A stretch of 64,000 nt of DNA from Leifsonia sp. C5G2 (GTDB lineage Bacteria > Actinomycetota > Actinomycetes > Actinomycetales > Microbacteriaceae): NCBI RefSeq assembly GCF_013359685.1, contig NZ_JABFMV010000001.1:128858-192857 (forward strand), given 5' to 3'. The position numbers and the translations under genes are program-made. This document shows, in pieces, positions 26,075-33,079 of this stretch (the stretch's first letter is position 1; each line of letters begins with the position of its first letter). A model generated the notes under the pieces. It saw nothing but the letters and a program-made list of their open reading frames with translations. It ran no database searches and was not told the origin of the DNA.

Positions 26075-28630
26075 TCACGGCACGGCGGTCACCCGGTAGT
26101 TGTCGAAGGACACGGTCACCGGCGTCGCCGTCGCGGTGGCCGAGAGGTACGCGCGCAGACCGACGCTTCCCGCGGCCTGCAACCCGGCCGTGGAGTCGGT
26201 GGCCGTGACCTGCCAGGAGGCCGGCTCGGCCTGCGCCGCCGCCCACACCTTCGCACTCAGGACCGTCGGCGAGGAGCCGACCGCCTGGATCCGGACGCTC
26301 AGCTGCTGTCCCGGCGAGTAGGAGAGCCCGCTGACCGTCGAGGTCCGGAGGGCCGTCCCGTTCGCGAGGAGCTGGATCTGGACGGCACCGCTCGCGCTCA
26401 GCCAGACCCGCCCCTCGTACGCCGCCGACCCGACCTGGCGGCCGATCGCCGACACGAAGGCACCGCCCCCGGTCGGCGCGAGGTCGGTCGTGAACGACAC
26501 CGTGGAATCCGTCCGGCTCGACGAGACGCCGCCGAGGGTCTGGGTCTTCGTGGATCCGGCCGGGTCGTTGATGCGGCCGGCGCCCGACGAGACGGAGTAC
26601 GAGGATGTGGTGCCCGCCCCGGTCCACGCGCCTCCGGTGTCCGCCGCGCCCCAGCCTCCGGTCACCGTGCGCTCGAACCCGTCCCGGGCGATCGTCGTCC
26701 CGGTGTTCGCCGCCACGGTCGCCTGACGGGTCGTCGACGCCGTCGCTCCCGCGTTGTCTTTCACCGTCAAGGTGATCGTGTAGGTGCCTGCCGCGGCATA
26801 GGTGTGCCCGGCTGTCGAGCCGCTCGCGGTGCCGCCGTCGCCGAACGACCACGCGTACGACGAGATCGTCCCGTCCGGGTCGCTGGAGGCGCGGCCGTCC
26901 ACCGAGACGGCGAGACCGTTGATCCCGACCGTGAAGGACGCCGTCGGCGGCTGATTCGCCCCGCCGCCGGCGATCACGACCCGGTTGCCCGTCCGGGCGA
27001 TGCGGTTGCCGTCCGGGTCGGTCACCGTCAGCGTGTAGGTGTGCGCGCTGCCGCCGGCCAGCCCGCTGTCGGTGTACGACATCCCGGGGAGGCTCCAGAA
27101 GTTCGTCGAGCGCGTCACCTGGTAGACCGGATGGGCCGTATCGCCGTCGCGGGAGAGCGCGTAGGTGAGGGCGGCGTTGTCCTGGTCGTACGTCGCGGTC
27201 CAGCTGATTCTGGCCTGGCCCGCGGAGGGCGACGTGGCGTTCGGCGTCAGCGCGGTGTTGTTGTTCGGGCCCGTCGTGCTGCGCACCACCGAGTCGAACG
27301 CATACCGGGTCAGTCCGTACTGCGCGGTGCCGTTGACGGTCGGGAACTCCCCGCCTGCGACCAGGTACCGGCTGTCGCCTGCCAGACTCCACACCGCCTG
27401 GTACTGCCCGGTGTACGTGCCGACCGTGTAGTTCGGGAACCAGGTCTGCAGCGTCGGCGCGGGCTGACCGCTGAAGTTCGCGTACGACCGGTTGCCGTCG
27501 TTGGTCAGGGTGCCCGTCCTCGCCTTCGAGAACGCGATCGTGTGGTGGAACGTGCGCGGATTCGTCTCGGGGAACCCGCCGACGTTGCGGCACATGTGGG
27601 GATGACCGGCGACGTAGAGCGCGTTGCCGATCGGCGCGACCGTGTAGGTGTCGCCGTGGCAGTCCTCCAGCCAGATCAGGGCGCCCGTGACGGCGTCGGC
27701 GGAGAAGCTGCCTTCCAGGTTGCCGCCGGAACCGTAGACGTACCCCGAGCCGTAGATGCGGTCGGAGGTCGCCGCGAGCGACGTGATCCCCGCCTGCGTT
27801 CCCGCGTCGCGGACGACGTTGTTCGCCGGGAACGGGAGCGTGCTCCCGGTTGACCCGGTCAGCATCGCGAGCCCGTAGTGCGCCTCGCCGTTCACGTTCT
27901 TGAAGCGGCCGCCGGCGTACACGCGCGCCCCGTCCGGGCTGACGGCGAGCGCATCGACGACGTAGTCGGCGGAGGCTCCCCAGGAGCCGATCAGCGCGCC
28001 GTTCGTCGGGTCGATCTTGGCGAGGTAACCGCGCCTGACGCCGTTGACGCTGGAGAACGTCCCACCCGCGTAGACCGCCGTGTTCGTGACCGCGAGGGCG
28101 CGCACCTGGCTCTCCATGACCGGGCGGAACGACGCGATCGGTTGGCCCGTCGCGGTGCTGATGGCGACGATGCGGTAGTACGACGCGCCGCCCGCCGAGG
28201 TGAAGTCGCCGCCCACGTAGATGCGGGAGCCGTCCGGGCTCGCCGCGATCGCGAGCCCCTGGGCGTTCAGCGGCACGTTGAACGACGTCAGCGCTCCGGT
28301 GGTGACGTTGTAGGCGAGCAGGTTGCTGCGCGGGGTCGTGTTCGACCCGGCCGGCGAACCTGCCGGCCGGGCGGTGGCGAACTTGCCGGCGACGTACACG
28401 GTGTCGCCGACGACCACCTGCGCCCAGGCCACGCCGTCGATCTGGGTGGTCGGCAGCGCCGTCGCCCCGACCGTCGGCGGCGTCGCCGGATTGTTCGGGT
28501 CCGGCGGCATCGTGTCGGCGGAGGCGGGGACGCCCAGCCCGACGCCCCCTCCGATCAGCAGCAGCGCACTCAGCGCCGCGGTGAGCAGGCCGAGCGCGCG
28601 CGTCCGGCGGGACCCCTTCGTTGCATCCAT
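26075..28630 (-). CDS. Large secreted beta-propeller and PKD domain protein
   Basis: The 851-residue protein starts with a signal peptide ending near GVPASADTMP. A long beta-propeller-like region follows (about 60-430) with repeats of the form SPDGSRIYVGGDFTSAGG, VYAGGTFSSVNGVRRGYLAKID and VYAGGRFKNVNG. Then come a fibronectin-III-like segment (about 440-545), a PKD domain (about 555-640, SYAWSFGDGGTASGS) and a C-terminal concanavalin/LamG-like jelly-roll (about 645-851, DGFERT... SFDNYRV). No sortase motif or membrane anchor is seen at the C-terminus, so it is probably released or loosely bound. I infer a role in surface binding or glycan interaction; no catalytic residues are recognisable. 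Start: ATG 28630, or the adjacent GTG 28633. Confidence 0.85.
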   Translation of the reverse strand: MDATKGSRRTRALGLLTAALSALLLIGGGVGLGVPASADTMPPDPNNPATPPTVGATALPTTQIDGVAWAQVVVGDTVYVAGKFATARPAGSPAGSNTTPRSNLLAYNVTTGALTSFNVPLNAQGLAIAASPDGSRIYVGGDFTSAGGASYYRIVAISTATGQPIASFRPVMESQVRALAVTNTAVYAGGTFSSVNGVRRGYLAKIDPTNGALIGSWGASADYVVDALAVSPDGARVYAGGRFKNVNGEAHYGLAMLTGSTGSTLPFPANNVVRDAGTQAGITSLAATSDRIYGSGYVYGSGGNLEGSFSADAVTGALIWLEDCHGDTYTVAPIGNALYVAGHPHMCRNVGGFPETNPRTFHHTIAFSKARTGTLTNDGNRSYANFSGQPAPTLQTWFPNYTVGTYTGQYQAVWSLAGDSRYLVAGGEFPTVNGTAQYGLTRYAFDSVVRSTTGPNNNTALTPNATSPSAGQARISWTATYDQDNAALTYALSRDGDTAHPVYQVTRSTNFWSLPGMSYTDSGLAGGSAHTYTLTVTDPDGNRIARTGNRVVIAGGGANQPPTASFTVGINGLAVSVDGRASSDPDGTISSYAWSFGDGGTASGSTAGHTYAAAGTYTITLTVKDNAGATASTTRQATVAANTGTTIARDGFERTVTGGWGAADTGGAWTGAGTTSSYSVSSGAGRINDPAGSTKTQTLGGVSSSRTDSTVSFTTDLAPTGGGAFVSAIGRQVGSAAYEGRVWLSASGAVQIQLLANGTALRTSTVSGLSYSPGQQLSVRIQAVGSSPTVLSAKVWAAAQAEPASWQVTATDSTAGLQAAGSVGLRAYLSATATATPVTVSFDNYRVTAVP

Positions 28631-28733
28631 CACAGCCCCCGGAAGACCTGATTAATTCTCAATTTGCGCACAGCGTACTCCGCGAGACGCGGCGGCGCAG
28701 CAGAATCGGGGATTCCGGCGAGAGAGGAGGGGG

Positions 28734-28809
28734 TGGAGCCGCCCAAGGGAATCGAACCCTTGACCTTCTCATTACGAGTGAGATGCTCTGCCGACTGAGC
28801 TAGGGCGGC
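28734..28809 (-). tRNA. tRNA-Thr (CGT anticodon)
   Basis: The minus strand reads GCCGCCC at the 5' end, pairing with GGGCGGC at the 3' end, followed by discriminator T and an encoded CCA. The anticodon stem TCTCA/TGAGA encloses CTCGTAA, giving anticodon CGT for codon ACG. The D-arm (CTCAGTCGGCAGAG) and T-loop (GTTCGATTC) are normal. Confidence 0.97.
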
Positions 28810-28889
28810 GTGGGCCGGGCTGACGCCCGACGCACAGTCAGATAGCTTACCCGATCCGGCGGGGTGCTGCCGACCAGGGCGGGCTGCGG

Positions 28890-29588
28890 TCAGCGCACCT
28901 GCGTTCCGAGGGCGGAGAGCTGCTCGAACGAGCTGCGCAGGCGGTCGGAGAGCGGCTCGACGCCGCCGTGGTCGGCCCAGCACGACCAGGCGTGACGCAT
29001 GCCCGCGAACGCCACATAGGTGACCAGCCGCGCCCGCTGGTGCAGCGCCTCCTGGTCTGCGGCGAGCTCGGGGTCGTCGTGGGCGAGGCGGCGCTGCACG
29101 ACGCCGCTCAGGGCGTCCTCGAACTTGTGCATGCTGGCCATGCGCAGGGCGAACAGCTCCGGGTTGTCCTTCAGCAGGGCGCGGCGCAGTTCATGGAGGC
29201 GGTGGACGCTCTCCGGTCCGGACGCCCGGTCGTCGCCGTCGGGCTCTGCCGTGTCGCCGAGGTCGATCGCCGCGATGAGCAGGGTGCTGATCCCGTCCAG
29301 GATCGGCCGCTCCGGACCGGCGGCCACGAACTGTTCGATGGTCTCCTGGTCGGGCAGCTCCGGCAGCTCGCCGATGATGGCCGACTCCTTCGACGGGAAG
29401 TAGTTGAAGAACGTACGCGGCGAGACGTTGGCGACGTGACTGATCTCGTCGATCGTGACGCGGTCGAAGCCGCGTTCGCTCGCCAGCTCGACGGCGGCGA
29501 GCTGGATGGCGCGGCGGGTCGCGATGCGCTTGCGTTCGCGGAGGCCCGGCTCGCTCACCAGGGCATCGGGGGCGGCAGACACATCCAC
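28890..29588 (-). CDS. TetR-family transcriptional regulator
   Basis: The 232-residue regulator has the N-terminal TetR HTH: RKRIATRRAIQLAAVELASE, then VTIDEISHVANVSPRTFFNYFPSKE. The C-terminal domain resembles the group of actinobacterial TetR proteins that control exporters; no ligand can be assigned. The GTG at 29588 is used; a second in-frame GTG lies at 29582. A 12-base palindrome upstream is a likely autoregulatory site. No transporter adjoins it, so a distant target is possible. Confidence 0.88.
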   Translation of the reverse strand: MDVSAAPDALVSEPGLRERKRIATRRAIQLAAVELASERGFDRVTIDEISHVANVSPRTFFNYFPSKESAIIGELPELPDQETIEQFVAAGPERPILDGISTLLIAAIDLGDTAEPDGDDRASGPESVHRLHELRRALLKDNPELFALRMASMHKFEDALSGVVQRRLAHDDPELAADQEALHQRARLVTYVAFAGMRHAWSCWADHGGVEPLSDRLRSSFEQLSALGTQVR

Positions 29589-29603
29589 GATTATTTCACT
29601 CGC

Positions 29604-29615
29604 TGCAAAGTTGCA
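29604..29615 (-). promoter_or_regulatory. Palindrome in the TetR gene promoter
   Basis: TGCAAAGTTGCA is an inverted repeat of TGCAA around AG, centred about 20 bases upstream of the TetR start codon. On the minus strand GTGCAA and TAATCG, 17 bases apart, may be the -35 and -10. Confidence 0.5.
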
Positions 29616-29641
29616 CCACTCACTCTGTCACCACTCGTCGC

Positions 29642-31201
29642 TCAGCAGGTCTTGCCCTTCTCGGGCACCGTCCCGGAGACGAGGTAGGAGTCCACCGTGT
29701 CGTTCACGCAGGAGTTCGACTTGTTGTACGCCGTGTGCCCCTCGCCCTTGTAGGTCAGCAGGTGGCCGTTCTGCAGCTCGGAGGCGAGGTTCTTCGCCCA
29801 CACGTACGGGGTGGCCGGGTCGTTCGTGGTGCCGACGACGAGGATGGGGGCGGAGCCGTCGGCCGAGATGGGGCCGCGGTCGCCGGTCGCCTTGTACGGC
29901 CAGTTGGCGCAGCCGATGTCGCCGTACGCCATGTAGGGGCCGATGACGGGTGCGGCCTTGGCGAGCTCCGCCGCCTGCTGCCGCATCACCGCGGGGTCGG
30001 CGTCGTACGTGTAGTCGAGGCAGTTGATCGCCACGAACGCCTCGGTGGAGTTGTCGGAGTAGGTGCCGTCGGAATCGCGGTTGTTGTAGGTGTCGGCGAG
30101 CGTGAAGGCCACGGACGCGCTCCCCTTCATCACCGACTCGAACAGCTTGTCGAGATACGACCACGCTGTGGCGTCGTACAGCGGCGTGATGATGGCCGTC
30201 ACGAGCGTGTTCGCGCCGAGCTCACGGCCGTCGGAGTTCTGGATGGGACTCTTCTCCACCGCTGCGAGCAGCTGCCCGACGGTGGTCATCGCGTCGTCCA
30301 CCGTGCCGGTGAAGGGGCAGTCCTTCCGGGTCAGGCAGTCGGCGAGGTAGGCACGGAGTGCGCTCTCGAAGCCTTTGGCCTGCACCTCGGTGACGTCGAA
30401 GTTGGTGGCGGCCGGATCCAGGGCGCCGTCGAGCACCAGCCGGCCGGTCTTGCCCGGGTAGAGCCCCGCGTAGACCGCGCCGAGGTAGGTGCCGTAGGAG
30501 TAGCCGAGGTAGTTCAGCTTCTTGTCGCCCAGGGTCGCCCGGAGCAGGTCGAGGTCGCGGGCGGCGGACACCGTGTCGACCCGAGGGAGCGGCGCGCCGG
30601 TGTTCTTCTTGCAGGCGTCGCCGAAGTCCTTCGCGACCTTGGTGTTGGCCGCGATCCACTCGTCGGAGCCCCGCTGGCCGGGCGTGATGCCGTAGAGGTA
30701 GTCGTCCATCTGCTTGGCGTCGTAGCACTTCACCGCGGTGGACCGGCCGACGCCGCGAGGGTCGAAGCCGACGATGTCGAAGTGGTCCTGGAGCGTCTTG
30801 TCGGCGACGAAGTCGACCGAGTCCTTCACGAAGTCGTACCCGGATGCGCCAGGGCCGCCGGGGTTGGTGAGCAGCGAGCCCTGCTTGGTGCCCTTCGCGG
30901 GCTGCCGGATCAGTGCCAGCTCGATCTCGCCCTTCGCCGGGTTGTTCCAGTCGAGCGGCGCCTTCGCGGTCGTGCACTGCATCCCGCTGCCGCAGCCGGT
31001 CCACTTCAGGACCTGGCCGTAATACGGCTGCAATGCGGCCGCCACCTTCTCGGGAGACGGAGTGGACGTGGCAGACGTCTTGGCCGGGAGGAACCACGTG
31101 ACGCACCCGCTCAGGGTCAGCACGAGCACGGCGGCGAGCGCCACGACGGCGGTCGACGCTCTGCGCCGGCGGGGCGCCGAGGGGCCGGGTCGGGTGGTCA
31201 C
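29642..31201 (-). CDS. Lipoprotein alpha/beta-hydrolase, tripeptidyl aminopeptidase type
   Basis: The 519-residue protein has a lipoprotein signal with lipobox LTLSGC, and then the SlpD/SlpE-like (peptidase S33) fold. NPGGPGASGYDF is the oxyanion region, GYSYGTYLG the nucleophile elbow, and VGTTNDPATPY and GEGHTAY supply the Asp and His. The C-terminal TAP-like domain has paired cysteines. It would act outside the membrane, cleaving short peptides from N-termini. Its GTG start overlaps the holB stop as GTGA, so this exported enzyme is translated from the same message as a replication gene. Confidence 0.9.
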   Translation of the reverse strand: MTTRPGPSAPRRRRASTAVVALAAVLVLTLSGCVTWFLPAKTSATSTPSPEKVAAALQPYYGQVLKWTGCGSGMQCTTAKAPLDWNNPAKGEIELALIRQPAKGTKQGSLLTNPGGPGASGYDFVKDSVDFVADKTLQDHFDIVGFDPRGVGRSTAVKCYDAKQMDDYLYGITPGQRGSDEWIAANTKVAKDFGDACKKNTGAPLPRVDTVSAARDLDLLRATLGDKKLNYLGYSYGTYLGAVYAGLYPGKTGRLVLDGALDPAATNFDVTEVQAKGFESALRAYLADCLTRKDCPFTGTVDDAMTTVGQLLAAVEKSPIQNSDGRELGANTLVTAIITPLYDATAWSYLDKLFESVMKGSASVAFTLADTYNNRDSDGTYSDNSTEAFVAINCLDYTYDADPAVMRQQAAELAKAAPVIGPYMAYGDIGCANWPYKATGDRGPISADGSAPILVVGTTNDPATPYVWAKNLASELQNGHLLTYKGEGHTAYNKSNSCVNDTVDSYLVSGTVPEKGKTC

Positions 31202-32385
31202 AGGTCGCTCCCCTTTCGTGCGGTCGTGCCGCGCAGGATCGTGGTCAGCATGGCCTCGAGGGCGAGGGCCGGGGCGACGTTGCCGTCGATGCGCTCCCGC
31301 GCGGTCGCCACCGCGTCCATCGCGGCGAGCGTAGCGGCCGGAGTCGTGTGGGTGCTGAGAGCGTCCAGCTCGGTGCGGAGCTCGCGGTTGACCAGCTCGC
31401 TGCCGGTGCCCAGCTGGAGCATCATGACGTCGCGGTAGAGCGAGAGCAGATCGACCAGGATGCGGTCGATGCCGTCGCGCAGGCTGCGCGTGGCGCGCCG
31501 CTTCTGGTCCTCTTCGAGCTGCCGGAGCTGGCCGCGCAGGGCGGGAGGGATGGTGCCGCCCGGCTCGATGCCGAGAGAGCGGAGGGCGTGCTCGCGCTCC
31601 TCCGCGTCGCGCTCCTCGGTGATGGCCTTCGCGTCGGCGCCCGCGATCTCGAGCAGCGTCGCGGCGGCGAGCACGGCGTCGGAGACGGAGCGGATGCCGA
31701 GGGCGAGCTGCAGCGTCTGCTCGCGGCGCCGCCGTGCCTCCTCATTGGTGGCGAGGCGGTGCGCCATCCCGATGTGGCTCTGGGCGTGCCGGGCGGCGCG
31801 CTCGGCGGCCTCGGCGTCCACACCGTCGCGGCGCTGGATGAGCTCCGCCACGTCGCCGACGCCCGGCACGCGCAGGCGGACGGTGCGGACCCGCGAGCGG
31901 ATGGTCGGGAGCAGGTCGGCCTCGCTCGGCGCGCACAGGATCCAGACCGTGCGCTCCGGCGGCTCCTCCAGCGCCTTCAGCAGGACGTTGGAGGTGCGCT
32001 CAGTCATGCGGTCGGCGTCCTCGATGACCATCACCCGGTAGCGGCCGACGGACGGAGAGAACTGCGAGCTGGCGACCAGCGACCGCACCTCGTCGATGGA
32101 GATGATGACGCGTTCGGTGCTGAGCACGGCGAGGTCGGGGTGCGTGCGCGCCTCCACCTGGCGGCGCGCCGCGAGGTCTCCCTCCGGCGTGCCGGGGCTC
32201 AGCAGCGCGGTCGCGAACGCATAGGCGAGGTTCGAGCGGCCGGAGCCGGGCGGCCCGGTGATGAGCCAGGAGTGCGTCATCCCGCGGTTGGCGGGCCCGC
32301 CGGACGCGGCGCCAGACCCCTCCGCGGCGGCACGGACGACCTCGATCGCCTCGTCCTGGCCCGTGAGCTCGTCCCACACCGTCAT
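31198..32385 (-). CDS. holB: DNA polymerase III subunit delta-prime
   Basis: HolB is part of the clamp-loader. The 395-residue protein starts MTVWDELTGQDEAIEVV. It has a P-loop ITGPPGSGRSNLAYAFATAL, a sensor region VIEDADRMTERTSNVLLKALEEPP, and an SRC-like sensor replaced by SRVRTVRLR. A glycine-rich P-loop lacking the usual Lys-Thr is common in delta-prime, which does not hydrolyse ATP. The ATG at 32385 follows GGAAGG. It lies 73 bases after tmk in the conserved actinobacterial order topA-tmk-holB. Confidence 0.95.
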   Translation of the reverse strand: MTVWDELTGQDEAIEVVRAAAEGSGAASGGPANRGMTHSWLITGPPGSGRSNLAYAFATALLSPGTPEGDLAARRQVEARTHPDLAVLSTERVIISIDEVRSLVASSQFSPSVGRYRVMVIEDADRMTERTSNVLLKALEEPPERTVWILCAPSEADLLPTIRSRVRTVRLRVPGVGDVAELIQRRDGVDAEAAERAARHAQSHIGMAHRLATNEEARRRREQTLQLALGIRSVSDAVLAAATLLEIAGADAKAITEERDAEEREHALRSLGIEPGGTIPPALRGQLRQLEEDQKRRATRSLRDGIDRILVDLLSLYRDVMMLQLGTGSELVNRELRTELDALSTHTTPAATLAAMDAVATARERIDGNVAPALALEAMLTTILRGTTARKGSDL

Positions 32386-32458
32386 GCCTTCCAGGCTAGC
32401 CGCCACCGCGGACACCCACGGACGGCTGAGGAGGGCGTGCGCGGCGTGGCCGGAGTCG

Positions 32459-33079
32459 TCAGACCCGGCCGCTGAGGCGCTCGCGGATCTCGGCCGCGAT
32501 GTCGTCGACCGGCCGCGCCGCATCGACGACCAGGAAACGCTCCGGCTCGGCCGCGGCCAGCCCGAGGTAGGCCTCGCGGACACGGGCGTGGAAGTCGGAT
32601 CGCTCCGCCTCCAGCCGGTCGTAGCGGGTGCGCGCGGTGTCGAGGCGCGCGCGGGCGGCGTCCTCGTCGAGGTCGAGCAGGATGGTGAGGTCGGGCAGGA
32701 GGCCCTCTGCGGCCCAGAGCGACAGGTCGCGGATCTGCTGCGCGTCGAGCACGCGCCCGGCGCCCTGGTAGGCGACGGACGAGTCGATGTAGCGGTCCTG
32801 CAGCACGATGTCGCCGCGCTCCAGGGCCGGTCGCACGAGCGTAGCGACGTGGTGTGCGCGGTCGGCCGCGTAGAGGAGCGCCTCGGCGCGCGGCGCGATG
32901 TCGCCGCGGTGATGCAGGACGATCTCGCGCACCTCCACCCCGAACTCCGTGCCGCCGGGCTCCCGGGTGCGGACGACGGTCCGGCCCTGGGCAGCCAGCC
33001 ATTCCTCGAGGAGCGCGGCCTGCGTCGACTTGCCGACGCCGTCGCCGCCCTCCAGCGTGATGAAGAGACCGGCGGTCAC
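32459..33079 (-). CDS. tmk: Thymidylate kinase
   Basis: Tmk phosphorylates dTMP to dTDP. The 206-residue protein has the P-loop LEGGDGVGKSTQ, the DRY motif in LQDRYIDSSVAYQGAGR, TREPGGTEFG before it and a lid region RTRYDRLEAERSDF. Its GTG start overlaps the topA stop as GTGA. No deviation from the family is visible. Confidence 0.97.
   Translation of the reverse strand: MTAGLFITLEGGDGVGKSTQAALLEEWLAAQGRTVVRTREPGGTEFGVEVREIVLHHRGDIAPRAEALLYAADRAHHVATLVRPALERGDIVLQDRYIDSSVAYQGAGRVLDAQQIRDLSLWAAEGLLPDLTILLDLDEDAARARLDTARTRYDRLEAERSDFHARVREAYLGLAAAEPERFLVVDAARPVDDIAAEIRERLSGRV

Noticed and set aside
24194-27853. 1219-codon open frame on the plus strand
   Set aside because: It is antisense to dacB, the DUF2945 gene and the PKD protein gene, gives Arg/Gly/Ala-rich sequence without domains, and results from high GC.
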